Positions 25,611-34,814 of a stretch of 64,000 nt of DNA are shown piece after piece. The notes under the pieces are model-generated. The model saw only the letters and a list, made by a program, of their open reading frames with translations. It was not told the DNA's origin and did not search any database. Within the stretch, counting starts at the first letter, position 1. The number at the start of each line of letters is the position of its first letter. The DNA is from Pseudomonas vanderleydeniana (GTDB lineage Bacteria > Pseudomonadota > Gammaproteobacteria > Pseudomonadales > Pseudomonadaceae). The stretch covers positions 2,902,001-2,966,000 of the forward strand of contig NZ_CP077093.1 in NCBI RefSeq assembly GCF_014268755.2, written 5' to 3'. The position numbers and the translations under genes were made by a program.

Positions 25611-27698
25611 ATGTCCATTCGAGACAATCTCAAGCGCCTGCTGGCGCCACGGCACCTGGCATTCGTCGGTGGGCGCAGCATGGCACGCGCGCTCAAGCGC
25701 TGCGCCGATGGCGGTTTCCAGGGCCAGATGTGGCTGGTCAACCCGCAACACGCCAGCCTCGACGGTATTCCCTGCGTGGCCTCGGTGGCCGATCTGCCCT
25801 GTGGTCCCGATGCGGTCTTCATCGCCACCAACCGCGAATTGACCCTGACCTGCGTCGCCGAACTGGCGGCCCGGGGCGCTGGCGGGGCGATCTGCTATGC
25901 CTCCGGCTTCGCCGAAACCGGCGCCGAAGGCCAGGCCCTGCAGGTGCGGCTGTTGCAGGCGGCGGGCGAGATGGCGCTGCTGGGCCCCAACTGCTACGGG
26001 TTGCTCGACTATCTGCACAACGTCGCCCTGTGGCCGGTGGCCCATGGCGGCAAGACGGTGGAGAAGGGCGTGGCGGTGCTGACCCAGAGCGGCAACTTCG
26101 CCTACAACCTGTCGATGAGCGATCGCTCGCTGCCGCTGGCCTACATGGCCTCGGTGGGCAACCAGGCGCAGCTGGGCGTGGCCGAGCTGATGGACGTGCT
26201 GCTCGATGAGCCACGGGTCACCGCCATCGGCCTGCACCTGGAAGGCTTGAAGAACGTGCCGGGCTTTGCCCGCGCGGCGCACAAGGCCCTGGAACGGGGC
26301 ATTCCGGTGATTGCCTTGAAGACCGGCGTATCGCAGATCGGTGCCGAACTGGCGTTGAGTCACACCAGCTCGCTGGCCGGTTCCGATGCACTGTACGACA
26401 GCCTGTTCGATCGTCTCGGGGTGATTCGCGTCAGCGGGCCGGTGAGTTTCATGGAGACGCTCAAGGCCGCCGCCTGTGGCAACCTGCCGGCCGGGCCGAG
26501 CCTGACCGGGCTGGCCTGTTCGGGAGGCGATGCGGGGTTGATTGCCGACTACGCCGAACGCAACGGCCTGAGCCTGCCAAAACTGAATGAGGGGCAGCGG
26601 GCAGAGTTGGCCCAGGTACTGCCCGGCTACGCCAACCTGGTCAACCCGCTGGACTTCACCACGGCGATCTGGGGCGACCGCGAGGCACTGGAGCGGATGC
26701 TCGACACCGCCCTGAGAACTCCGGCCGACTCGGCGCTGCTGGTGCTCGACTATCCGGCCGAGTTCACCGGTGAGCGCAAGGAGTGCGACCTGTTGCTGGA
26801 GCTGTATTGCCAGGCGCTGGAGCGCCACGGCAAGACCGGCTTCGTCGCTTCGGCCTTCCCCGAACTGCTCCCGGCGGCGGCCCGCGAACGGCTGCACGCC
26901 CACGGCGTGGCGGCGCTGCAAGGGGTCGAGGATGGCCTCGCGGCCTGGGGGCGGATCGCCCACTACCGCGCGCGCCGCGAGGCCTTGCTGGCCGATGGCC
27001 AGGCGGCCCTGGCGCCGATCTGCCCGGAGGCCGCGACGAGTGCTGGCAGCCTGCTCGACGAATGGCAGTCCAAGCAGGCCCTGCGCCCATTCGGCCTGCC
27101 GCTGCCACAGGCGCGTATCGGCCATCCGCGGCAGGCGCTGCTGGAGGCGCGCAGCCTGGGCTACCCGTTGGTGCTCAAGGTGGTCAGTGCCGACCTGCCG
27201 CACAAGACCGAGGTCGGTGGCGTCGCCCTCAACCTCAAGGACGAGGCCGCGCTGGCCGGCGCACTCGACACCATGCGCGACAGTCTGGCCCGGCATGCGC
27301 CGCAGTTGCGCTTCGAACAGGTACTGCTTGAGCGCATGGCTGCACCCCCCCTGGCCGAGCTGATCGTCGGGATCAAGCGTGAGCCCGGTTTTGGCCTGGC
27401 GCTGGTGATTGGCGCCGGGGGCATCCTGGTGGAGCTGCTCAAGGACAGTCGCAGCCTGTTGCTGCCCACCACCGACCAGGCCATCGAACAGGCGCTGCGT
27501 GGTTTGCGTTGCGCACCGCTGCTCACCGGTTTTCGCGGTGGCCCGGCGGTGCCGATGCCGGCGCTGGTCGCTGCGATCCGTGCGGTGGCCGACTACGCCT
27601 GCGAGAACGCCGGGCAGTTGCTGGAACTGGATGTGAATCCGCTGCTGGTCAATGCCGAGGGGGCGGTGGCGGTGGATGCGCTGATTCGGCTGGCTTGA
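25611..27698 (+). CDS. Acetate-CoA ligase (ADP-forming) family acyl-CoA synthetase
   Basis: 695-residue fused ADP-forming acyl-CoA synthetase. The CoA-binding Rossmann part (residues 1-130, HLAFVGGRSMARALKRC; LLGPNCYGLLDY) and succinyl-CoA-ligase-like part (to about 460, with LSHTSSLAGSDALYD) are followed by an ATP-grasp domain (about 480-690, LGYPLVLKVVSADLPHKTEVGGVALNL; VIGAGGILVELLKDS). It would activate the acid that the neighbouring dehydrogenase and hydratase process. ATG 25611 follows AGGAGAGC; a frame open further upstream lies inside the dehydrogenase gene in another frame. Confidence 0.9.
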   Translation: MSIRDNLKRLLAPRHLAFVGGRSMARALKRCADGGFQGQMWLVNPQHASLDGIPCVASVADLPCGPDAVFIATNRELTLTCVAELAARGAGGAICYASGFAETGAEGQALQVRLLQAAGEMALLGPNCYGLLDYLHNVALWPVAHGGKTVEKGVAVLTQSGNFAYNLSMSDRSLPLAYMASVGNQAQLGVAELMDVLLDEPRVTAIGLHLEGLKNVPGFARAAHKALERGIPVIALKTGVSQIGAELALSHTSSLAGSDALYDSLFDRLGVIRVSGPVSFMETLKAAACGNLPAGPSLTGLACSGGDAGLIADYAERNGLSLPKLNEGQRAELAQVLPGYANLVNPLDFTTAIWGDREALERMLDTALRTPADSALLVLDYPAEFTGERKECDLLLELYCQALERHGKTGFVASAFPELLPAAARERLHAHGVAALQGVEDGLAAWGRIAHYRARREALLADGQAALAPICPEAATSAGSLLDEWQSKQALRPFGLPLPQARIGHPRQALLEARSLGYPLVLKVVSADLPHKTEVGGVALNLKDEAALAGALDTMRDSLARHAPQLRFEQVLLERMAAPPLAELIVGIKREPGFGLALVIGAGGILVELLKDSRSLLLPTTDQAIEQALRGLRCAPLLTGFRGGPAVPMPALVAAIRAVADYACENAGQLLELDVNPLLVNAEGAVAVDALIRLA

Positions 27699-27716
27699 GG
27701 TTTTGGGGGGCTTTGT

Positions 27717-27810
27717 GGGCCTCTTCGCGGGCAAGCCCGCTCCCACAGTTGATCGCGTTCACCTTGTGGGAGCGGGCTTGTCGGGGCGCCGGACCGCCGC
27801 GAAGAGGCCC
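27717..27810. repeat. REP pair (BIME-like) between ligase and binding-protein genes
   Basis: Two inverted REP-type cores, GCGGGCAAGCCCGCTCCCACA and its near reverse complement, nested in an outer perfect 14-bp inverted repeat GGGCCTCTTCGCGG / CCGCGAAGAGGCCC. This is a common Pseudomonas intergenic element. It may weaken expression of the downstream transporter genes. Confidence 0.85.
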
Positions 27811-27857
27811 GCCAGACCACCATTGCCATTACTGACTGCAACTTGAGGGGCAACTCG

Positions 27858-29459
27858 ATGAGCGATAATAACAACAAGATTCCTCAACCCACCCAGGGCT
27901 TCCAACGGGAACGCCGCGACTTTCTCAAGCTCGGTGCCATGGCCGGGCTGGCCGGGGCAGCCGTGTCCATGGGCCTGCCGTTGCACGCCTGGGCCGCCGA
28001 GGCCACGCCCAAGCCGGGCGGTGTGCTGCGCCTGGGCCTGGCCGGGGCGAGCACTTCGGACTCCTACGATCCGGGCTCCTGGAGCGACACCTTCACCTTC
28101 GTCGGCTTCTCGGCGGTGTACAACACCCTGGTGGAAATCGCCGTGGACGGTTCGGCCATTCCCGAACTGGCCGAGAGCTGGCAGTCCTCGCCGGATGCAC
28201 GCATCTGGACCTTCAAGTTGCGCTCGGGGGTAACCTTCCACAACGGCAAGACCCTGGCGGTGGAGGATGTGGTCGCTTCCATCGAACACCACCTGGGCGA
28301 GAAGTCCACTTCGGCGGCCAAGACCGTGCTCGGCGAAGTGGTCTCGGTCAAGGCGGCCGGTAACGACAGCGTGGCTTTCGAACTGCGTTCGGGCAATGCC
28401 GATTTCCCCTACGTGGTCGCCGACTATCACCTGGTGATCATGCCGGCCAGGGACGGCCTGGCTGACTGGCGCGCCGGGGTCGGCACCGGTGGCTACCGGC
28501 TCAAGTCCTTCGAACCGGGCGTGCGCATGGCCCTGGAGCGAAATCCCGGCTATTGGAAGGCTGGCCGCGCGCATTTCGACAGCGCCGAACTGATCGGCAT
28601 CTCCGATGGCGCGGCGCGGGTCAATGCGCTGATTACCGGCCAGGTCGACGTGATCAACAAGGTCGACCTGAAGACCGTCAGCCTGCTCAAGCGCAACCCG
28701 AACATGGTCATCGAGGAAACCAAGGGGGCCCAGCAGTACACCTTCCCGATGCTCTGTGACAGCGATCCGTTTCGCAACAACGACATCCGCCTGGCGATGA
28801 AGCACGGCATCGACCGTGAGGCGTTGCTGGCCTCGGTACTCAAGGGCTATGGCGCGGTGGGCAACGACCATCCGATCCAGCCCGGCAGCCGTTTTCTCAA
28901 CACGCAACTGCCGCAGCGCAAGTACGACCCCGAACAGGCGAAATTTTACTTGCGCAAGGCCGGTGTGGAGTCGCTCAAGGTGCGTCTGCAGGCCAGTGAC
29001 GCCGCCTACGCCGGTGCGGTGGATGCCTCGGTGCTGTTCAAGGAACAGGCCAAGGCCGCCGGCATCGACATCGAGGTGGTGCGCGAACCGGCCGATGGCT
29101 TTTTCTCCAATGTCTGGAACAAGCAGCCGTTCACCACTTCGTTCTGGTACAGCAGCCTGACCGCCGACCGCATGTTCAGCATCGGTTACGCCAAGGGGGC
29201 GGCATGGAACGAATCGCACTGGGACAACAGTCGTTTCAATGAACTGCTCAACCAGGCCCGGGGCGAGCTCAACGTGGCGCTGCGCCAGGAGATGTACAAC
29301 GAGATGCAGCAGATCTGTCGCGACGACAGCGGTGCGATCATCCCGCTGTTCGCCAGCTCCGTGGCGGCCCGTTCCAACCGCGTCGCCCATGGCGGGTTGA
29401 CCGCCCCCTATGGCGAACTCGACGGCCTGCGGGTGATCGAGCGCTGGTGGCAGGCCTGA
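27858..29459 (+). CDS. Peptide/opine-type ABC transporter binding protein with Tat signal
   Basis: 533-residue periplasmic solute-binding protein of the dipeptide/oligopeptide (SBP_bac_5) family. A twin-arginine signal (ERRDFLKLGAMAGLAGAAVS, then MGLPLHAWA) suggests export in folded form. The body shows LAESWQSSPDARIWTFKLRSGVTFHNG, typical of the family. It is followed at short spacing by two permeases and a double ATPase, so it feeds a complete importer. ATG 27858 follows GAGGGGC. The position between CoA enzymes and the transporter suggests it captures the growth substrate. Confidence 0.9.
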   Translation: MSDNNNKIPQPTQGFQRERRDFLKLGAMAGLAGAAVSMGLPLHAWAAEATPKPGGVLRLGLAGASTSDSYDPGSWSDTFTFVGFSAVYNTLVEIAVDGSAIPELAESWQSSPDARIWTFKLRSGVTFHNGKTLAVEDVVASIEHHLGEKSTSAAKTVLGEVVSVKAAGNDSVAFELRSGNADFPYVVADYHLVIMPARDGLADWRAGVGTGGYRLKSFEPGVRMALERNPGYWKAGRAHFDSAELIGISDGAARVNALITGQVDVINKVDLKTVSLLKRNPNMVIEETKGAQQYTFPMLCDSDPFRNNDIRLAMKHGIDREALLASVLKGYGAVGNDHPIQPGSRFLNTQLPQRKYDPEQAKFYLRKAGVESLKVRLQASDAAYAGAVDASVLFKEQAKAAGIDIEVVREPADGFFSNVWNKQPFTTSFWYSSLTADRMFSIGYAKGAAWNESHWDNSRFNELLNQARGELNVALRQEMYNEMQQICRDDSGAIIPLFASSVAARSNRVAHGGLTAPYGELDGLRVIERWWQA

Positions 29460-29475
29460 GCCGGGAGAGCAGGGC

Positions 29476-30435
29476 ATGAAGAGCATTCTCAAGCTGCTGA
29501 CCCAGCGCCTGGCGCTGGGGCTGTTCTCGCTGTTCGCGGTGTCGGTGATCATTTTCCTGGCGGTGGGCCTGCTGCCGGGAGACATCGCCCAGGCCATGCT
29601 CGGCCAGTCGGCGACCCCGGAAACCCTGGCGGCCTTCCGTGCCCAGCTGGGGCTTGATCAGCCCGCGCTATGGCGTTTCCTGCACTGGGCCGGGCATATC
29701 CTGCAAGGTGACCTCGGTGCATCCCTGGCCAACCAGCGGCCGATCGCCGAACTGGTCGCCGGGCGATTGGGCAACACCCTCTGCCTGGCCGGCCTGGCGG
29801 CGCTGGTCTCGGTGCCGTTGGCACTGATCCTCGGGATGCTCGCGGCGTTGCACCGCAACTCCTGGTTCGACCGGCTGCTCAATACCCTGGCGCTGAGCTC
29901 GGTATCGTTTCCCGAGTTCTTCGTCGCCTACCTGCTGATCCTGTTGTTCTCGGTGAAGCTGGGCTGGCTGCCAAGCCTGTCGAGCCTGCCGCCGGACGCT
30001 TCCCTGGGCCTGTTGCTGGAGCGTTCGGTACTGCCGGTGGCGACCCTGAGCCTGGTGGTGGTCGCGCAGATGATGCGCATGACCCGTGCGGCGCTGATCA
30101 ACCTGCTGGCCAGCCCCTACATCGAGATGGCCCGGCTCAAGGGCATCAGCCAGGGCCGGATCATCTTCCACCATGCCTTGCCCAATGCCCTGGCACCGAT
30201 CGTCAACGTGATTGCGCTGAACCTGGCCTACCTGGTGGTGGGGGTGGTGGTGGTCGAAGTGGTGTTCGTCTACCCGGGCCTGGGGCAGTTGCTGGTGGAC
30301 TCGGTGGCCAAGCGCGACATCCCGGTGGTGCAGGCCTGCAGCCTGATCTTCGCCGCGACCTACATCGTGCTCAATACCCTGGCCGATGTGCTGTCGATCG
30401 CCAGCAACCCACGCCTGATGCATCCGAGGGGATAA
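29476..30435 (+). CDS. DppB-type ABC transporter permease
   Basis: 319-residue inner-membrane permease with six predicted helices and an N-terminal GLFSLFAVSVIIFLAVGLLPGD, as in DppB/OppB. The EAA loop ARLKGISQGRIIFHHALPNA contacts the ATPase. It lies 16 bp after the binding protein and 3 bp before the second permease. Confidence 0.92.
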   Translation: MKSILKLLTQRLALGLFSLFAVSVIIFLAVGLLPGDIAQAMLGQSATPETLAAFRAQLGLDQPALWRFLHWAGHILQGDLGASLANQRPIAELVAGRLGNTLCLAGLAALVSVPLALILGMLAALHRNSWFDRLLNTLALSSVSFPEFFVAYLLILLFSVKLGWLPSLSSLPPDASLGLLLERSVLPVATLSLVVVAQMMRMTRAALINLLASPYIEMARLKGISQGRIIFHHALPNALAPIVNVIALNLAYLVVGVVVVEVVFVYPGLGQLLVDSVAKRDIPVVQACSLIFAATYIVLNTLADVLSIASNPRLMHPRG

Positions 30436-30438
30436 CCG

Positions 30439-31269
30439 ATGAAAACCCTGTGCAAAGAGTTGATCCGGGCCCCGTTGAGTGCCCAGTTCGGTTTCTGTGT
30501 GATCGTCCTGTATATCGGCGTGGCGCTGCTGGCCCCGCAGCTGGCGCCTCATGGCGAAACCGAGGTGGTCGGCGAGGGGTTCGCCGCCTGGGGCGCGCAA
30601 TTCCCGCTGGGCACCGACAACCTCGGGCGCGACATGCTCAGCCGCCTGCTCTACGGCGCGCGCAACACCGTGGGCATCGCCTTGCTGACCACCGTGCTGG
30701 CGTTCCTGGTGGGTGGCCTGGCGGGCCTGGTGGCGGCGCTCAAGGGTGGTTGGGTCGACATGGGGCTGTCGCGCTGCGTGGACATTCTCATGGCGATTCC
30801 GCAACTGATCTTCGCCCTGTTGATCCTCAGCGTGGTCGGCACCACGGCGACTTCGCTGGTGCTGGTGATCGCGCTGCTCGATTCGACCCGGGTCTTCCGC
30901 CTGGCAAGGGCGGTGGCGATGAACGTGGTGGTGCAGGACTTCGTCGAGGCTGCACGCCTGCGCGGCGAGGGCTGGTGGTGGCTGGTACGACACGAAATCC
31001 TGCCCAATGCCAGTGCGCCGCTGATCGCCGAGTTCGGCCTACGGTTCTGCTTCGTGTTCCTGTTCATCAGCGCCTTGTCGTTCCTCGGCCTGGGCATCCA
31101 GCCGCCGACCGCCGACTGGGGCAGCATGGTGCGTGACAACGCCGTGCTGATCACCTTCGGCGACCTCACGCCGCTGCTGCCGGCGCTGGCCGTGGCGCTG
31201 CTGACCATTGGTGTCAACTTTGTCGTCGACTGGATGCTCTACCGCTCCAGCGGGCTGAAGGAGTGCTGA
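30439..31269 (+). CDS. DppC-type ABC transporter permease
   Basis: 276-residue permease, partner of the preceding gene. It has an N-terminal helix, the periplasmic stretch FPLGTDNLGRDMLSRLLYGARNT typical of DppC/OppC, and the EAA loop AARLRGEGWWWLVRHEILPNA. About six helices. It overlaps closely with the ATPase gene that follows (2 bp between them). Confidence 0.92.
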   Translation: MKTLCKELIRAPLSAQFGFCVIVLYIGVALLAPQLAPHGETEVVGEGFAAWGAQFPLGTDNLGRDMLSRLLYGARNTVGIALLTTVLAFLVGGLAGLVAALKGGWVDMGLSRCVDILMAIPQLIFALLILSVVGTTATSLVLVIALLDSTRVFRLARAVAMNVVVQDFVEAARLRGEGWWWLVRHEILPNASAPLIAEFGLRFCFVFLFISALSFLGLGIQPPTADWGSMVRDNAVLITFGDLTPLLPALAVALLTIGVNFVVDWMLYRSSGLKEC

Positions 31270-31271
31270 GC

Positions 31272-32897
31272 ATGAGCGAAGCCAAGCGACCGCTGCTGCA
31301 GATTCGTCACCTGCAGATCGAAGGGCGTCATGACGAAGCCTGGCATCCGCTGGTGCGGGGTGTCGACCTGACCCTGGCCCGTGGCGAAGTCCTGGGCCTG
31401 ATCGGCGAGTCCGGGGCGGGCAAGTCGACCCTGGGCCTGGCCGCCATGGGTTACACCCGTGATGGCTGCCGGATCACGGCCGGTACCATCGACTTCGACG
31501 GGCAGGATCTGCGCCAGTGTTGCGCCGAGACCCTGCGCAAGCTGCGTGGCCAGCGCATCGCCTATGTCGCGCAGAGCGCTGCGGCCTCGTTCAATCCGGC
31601 GCACCGGCTGATCGACCAGCATGTGGAGACGGCGGTGATCAACGGTGGCATGAGTCGCGCCGAAGCCGAAGCCCAGGCCATCGAGCTGTATCGGGTGTTG
31701 CGCCTGCCGGACCCGGAGAACATTGGCCGGCGTTATCCGCACCAGGTCTCCGGCGGCCAGTTGCAACGGGCGATGACCGCGATGGCAATGGCCTGCAAGC
31801 CGGATCTGATCATCTTCGACGAGCCGACCACGGCGCTGGACGTCACCACCCAGATCGAGGTGCTGGCGGCGATCCGTGATGCGGTGAAGGGCTTCGGCAT
31901 GGCGGCCATCTACATCACCCACGACCTGGCGGTGGTTTCGCAGATGGCCGACCGGATCATGGTGCTGCGCCACGGCAAGCGGGTGGAGGAGGCGCCGACC
32001 CGGCAGATGCTCAGTGACCCGCAGCAGAGCTACACCCAGTCACTGTGGGCGGTACGCTGCTTTCGCACCGAGGCCAAGGCCCGCCCGAGCGCCGAGGTGC
32101 CATTGCTGGAGGTGCGCCAGGCCTCGGCCAGCTATAGCAGCCAGCCGGTGCTGCACGACGTCTCGATGCAGCTCTACAAGGGCCAGACCCTGGCGGTGAT
32201 CGGCGAGTCGGGCAGCGGCAAGAGCACCACGGCGCGGCTGATCACCGGCCTGTTGCAGCCCACGGCCGGGCAGGTGCTGCTCGACGGCGTGGCGTTGCCG
32301 GCGGACTACCGGCGGCGCAGCAAGGCGCAGTTGCGCAGCATCCAGATGATCTACCAGATCCCCGACACGGCGCTCAATCCGCGTCAGCGCATCGTCGACA
32401 TCATCGGGCGGCCGTTGGCGTTCTACCTGGGCTTGCGGGGGCGGGCGCTGCGTGAGCGGGTGGCCCAATTGCTGGAGATGATCGAGCTGGACCCCGGCAA
32501 GTACCTGGAGCGCCTGCCTTCGGAGCTTTCCGGTGGGCAGAAGCAGCGGATCTGCATTGCCCGGGCCCTGGCGGCCGAACCGCAACTGATCATCTGCGAC
32601 GAGGTGACCTCGGCCCTCGACCAGTTGGTGGCCGAAGGCATTCTCAAGCTGCTCGATCGGGTGCAGCGGCAGTTGGGTGTGTCCTACCTGTTCATCACCC
32701 ACGACGTGGCGACGGTGCGGGCCATTGCCGATGAAGTGGTGGTGATGCAGCGCGGCCGGGTGGTGGACAACGGCGCCCGCGAGACGATCTTCACGCCGCC
32801 GCACCAGGACTACACCGGCCTGCTGTTTTCCTCGGAACCGGAGATGGACCCGGACTGGCTGGACCGGATCCTCCAGCAACGGGCCGTGGCGTCGTGA
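31272..32897 (+). CDS. Fused double ABC ATPase (DppD-DppF type)
   Basis: 541-residue protein with two complete ABC ATPases in one chain. The first has Walker A GESGAGKST, signature VSGGQLQRAM and Walker B LIIFDEPTTALD; the second has [22 protein letters not shown] and LIICDEVTSALD. Such fusions replace the separate DppD and DppF subunits of peptide importers. It would energise the permease pair upstream. ATG 31272 overlaps the ribosome-binding region at the end of the permease gene. Confidence 0.92.
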   Translation: MSEAKRPLLQIRHLQIEGRHDEAWHPLVRGVDLTLARGEVLGLIGESGAGKSTLGLAAMGYTRDGCRITAGTIDFDGQDLRQCCAETLRKLRGQRIAYVAQSAAASFNPAHRLIDQHVETAVINGGMSRAEAEAQAIELYRVLRLPDPENIGRRYPHQVSGGQLQRAMTAMAMACKPDLIIFDEPTTALDVTTQIEVLAAIRDAVKGFGMAAIYITHDLAVVSQMADRIMVLRHGKRVEEAPTRQMLSDPQQSYTQSLWAVRCFRTEAKARPSAEVPLLEVRQASASYSSQPVLHDVSMQLYKGQTLAVIGESGSGKSTTARLITGLLQPTAGQVLLDGVALPADYRRRSKAQLRSIQMIYQIPDTALNPRQRIVDIIGRPLAFYLGLRGRALRERVAQLLEMIELDPGKYLERLPSELSGGQKQRICIARALAAEPQLIICDEVTSALDQLVAEGILKLLDRVQRQLGVSYLFITHDVATVRAIADEVVVMQRGRVVDNGARETIFTPPHQDYTGLLFSSEPEMDPDWLDRILQQRAVAS

Positions 32898-32922
32898 GGC
32901 TGATGAGCGCGCTTAGCCTTGT

Positions 32923-33053
32923 GTGGCGAGCGGGCTTGCCCGCGCTCGACTGCAAGGCAGTCGCAAAGCCTGCGCATGCGATCTGCCTGGTGCATCGAGT
33001 ACCCGCTTTTGGGGGCGCTGCGCGCCCCAGCGCGGGCAAGCCCGCTCACCACA
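32923..33053 (-). repeat. REP-bounded intergenic repeat, copy 1
   Basis: 131-bp element bounded by inverted REP ends (GTGGCGAGCGGGCTTGCC ... GGCAAGCCCGCTCACCAC). Its reverse complement aligns with the copies at 34580-34710 and 46065-46209, including a conserved core with GCATGCGCAG and an AGTCGAGCGC block. Confidence 0.85.
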
Positions 33054-33151
33054 GTAACCGTGTCGCAGGCACCCGCAGCCGGTACGCCTCAACGGCCCAC
33101 TGCACTGCCGCTTTCCTGGTTCTCCTACTACTCAATGAGTGATTTCTTCAC

Positions 33152-33853
33152 ATGAACGTACTGATCATCCACGCCCACCCCGAACCGCAGTCCTTCACCG
33201 CGGCCCTACGTGAGCAGGCGCTGCGGACCTTGCAGGCCCAAGGCCACAGCGTGCAGGTCTCCGACCTCTACGCGATGAACTGGAACCCGGTGGCCAGCGC
33301 CGGGGACTTTGCCACCCGGGACAACCCCGACTACCTGGTCTATGCCCTCGAGCAACGGCTGGGCGTGAAGAACGGCAGCCTGGCCGACGATATCCGCCAG
33401 GAACTGGACAAGCTGCTGTGGGCCGACCTGCTGATCCTGAACTTCCCCCTCTACTGGTTCTCAGTACCGGCTATCCTCAAGGGGTGGATCGACCGGGTGC
33501 TGGTGTCCGGCATCTGCTACGGGGGCAAGCGTTTCTACGACCAGGGCGGCCTGGTGGGCAAGAAGGCGCTGGTCACCGTCACCCTCGGCGGGCGCGAGCA
33601 CATGTTCGGCGAGGGCGCGATCCATGGGCCGCTGGAGGACATGCTGCGGCCGTTGCTGCGCGGAACCCTGGCCTATGTCGGGCTCGACGTGCTGCCACCC
33701 TACGTGGCCTGGCACGTGCCCTATATCACTGCCGAGGCGCGCGAGCAGTTCCTGGTCGGTTACCATCGGCGCCTGGAACAGCTCGACCAGGACAGCCCCC
33801 TGGTCTTTCCGCGCCTGGAGCAGTTCGACGAGGCGTTGTATCCCATCGGCTGA
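33152..33853 (+). CDS. NAD(P)H:quinone oxidoreductase, flavodoxin-like fold
   Basis: 233-residue cytosolic FMN/FAD oxidoreductase of the NQO1/MdaB/YwrO group. It has the phosphate loop IIHAHPEPQSFTAALRE, the flavin-binding LLWADLLILNFPLYWFSVPAILKGWIDRV and GGREHMFGEGAIHGPLEDML. A protein of this type is adjacent to aruH in P. aeruginosa (from memory), which supports reading this island as aru-related. A REP-bounded repeat separates it from the ATPase gene; it is 48 bp ahead of the tetR gene. Confidence 0.85.
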   Translation: MNVLIIHAHPEPQSFTAALREQALRTLQAQGHSVQVSDLYAMNWNPVASAGDFATRDNPDYLVYALEQRLGVKNGSLADDIRQELDKLLWADLLILNFPLYWFSVPAILKGWIDRVLVSGICYGGKRFYDQGGLVGKKALVTVTLGGREHMFGEGAIHGPLEDMLRPLLRGTLAYVGLDVLPPYVAWHVPYITAEAREQFLVGYHRRLEQLDQDSPLVFPRLEQFDEALYPIG

Positions 33854-33901
33854 ACAGGGCAGCTACAGTCAGCCATCGACCTTGAAGAGGGCAGGAGCAC
33901 T

Positions 33902-34534
33902 ATGGCCGAGGAAGCACGTTTTCTACGGATGGACCCCCAATTGCGCAAGGCCAACCTGGTCGCCGCGACCTTGCGTTGCCTGAAGAAGTACGGCTTCGTC
34001 GGCACCTCGATCCGCAAGATCTGCGCCGAGGCCGGGGTGTCGGTGGGGCTGATCGGCCATCACTACGCTGGCAAGGATGAACTGGTGGCCGACGCCTACC
34101 TGCACATCACCGGGCAGGTGATGAACCTGTTGCGCGAATCGGTGGCACAGGCGGGCGAAGGTGCCCGCCGGCACCTGTCGGCGTTCTTCGAGTCGTCGTT
34201 TTCCCCGGCCATGCTCGACCCCGAGTTGCTGGAGGCCTGGCTGGCCTTCTGGGGGGCGGTGAAGACTGCCGATGCCATCGATCGCGCCCACGATCATTCC
34301 TATGGCGAGTACCGCACCATCATGGGCAATGCCCTGAGCCTGCTGGCCGAGGAGGAGGGCTGGGAGGGCTTCGACAGCGATCTGGCCGCCATCGCCCTGA
34401 GTGCCTTGCTCGATGGCCTGTGGCTCGAGTGCGGGCTCAATCCCAACACCTTCACCCCGGCCCAGGGCGTGCAGATCTGCGAGGCCTGGGTCGATGGCCT
34501 GCAGATGGGCGGCTACCGGCGTTTCCTGCGCTAG
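33902..34534 (+). CDS. BetI-like TetR-family regulator (1)
   Basis: 210-residue TetR repressor. The N-terminal HTH (FVGTSIRKICAEAGVSVGLIGHHYAGKDELVADAY) and the C-terminal body (SPAMLDPELLEAWLAFWGAVKTADAI; ALSALLDGLWLECGLNPNTFTPAQGVQICEAWVDGL) are BetI-like. The regulator at 48547-49179 has the same length and nearly the same recognition helix (VSVGLLNHHF). Five related palindromes occur in the island, so both proteins may read the same operator. AGGAG precedes ATG 33902. Confidence 0.88.
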   Translation: MAEEARFLRMDPQLRKANLVAATLRCLKKYGFVGTSIRKICAEAGVSVGLIGHHYAGKDELVADAYLHITGQVMNLLRESVAQAGEGARRHLSAFFESSFSPAMLDPELLEAWLAFWGAVKTADAIDRAHDHSYGEYRTIMGNALSLLAEEEGWEGFDSDLAAIALSALLDGLWLECGLNPNTFTPAQGVQICEAWVDGLQMGGYRRFLR

Positions 34535-34579
34535 TGTGGTATTTCTGAAACACCGCACCAGGTTGGGACAAGGTATCAG

Positions 34580-34710
34580 GTGGCGGCAGGCTTGCCTGCG
34601 CTGGGGCGCGCAGCGGCCCTGAAAGTCTGACGACCCGATCTGTCAGGAAGCCCGCATGCAGTGGGTCTGCGACTGCTTTGCAGTCGAGCGCAGGCAAGCC
34701 TGCTCGCCAC
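34580..34710 (+). repeat. REP-bounded intergenic repeat, copy 2
   Basis: 131-bp element, ends GTGGCGGCAGGCTTGCC ... GGCAAGCCTGCTCGCCAC, same orientation as copy 3. It matches copies 1 and 3 along its length with substitutions (for example GGGGCGCGCAGCG and GCAGTCGAGCGC are shared). Confidence 0.85.
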
Positions 34711-34714
34711 TGCT

Positions 34715-34734
34715 TGTTGATCAACTGTTCAGCA
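34715..34734. promoter_or_regulatory. Operator-like palindrome E (orphan response regulator)
   Basis: TGTTGATC-AACT-GTTCAGCA, 8-4-8 layout and T-ending spacer like sites A-D, with 6 of 8 arm pairs matched. It lies 80 bp upstream of the response-regulator start and right after repeat copy 2. Confidence 0.5.
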
Positions 34735-34814
34735 AGCGCTACAGTGCATGACAGTTCCCACCGCTTCGCATAATTCCAAGAACGACCGCCCGCAGGTCGA
34801 ACAGGAGCCTGGTA

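Noticed and set aside
25269..27746. 825-codon antisense open frame under the acyl-CoA ligase gene
   Set aside because: Gln/His/Arg-rich shadow translation with no recognisable domain; the sense gene is well supported.
27748..27760. Sixth TetR operator (TTGATC ... GTTCAC) upstream of the peptide-binding protein
   Set aside because: Spacer is 2 bp rather than 4 and the sequence lies within the loop of the REP pair.
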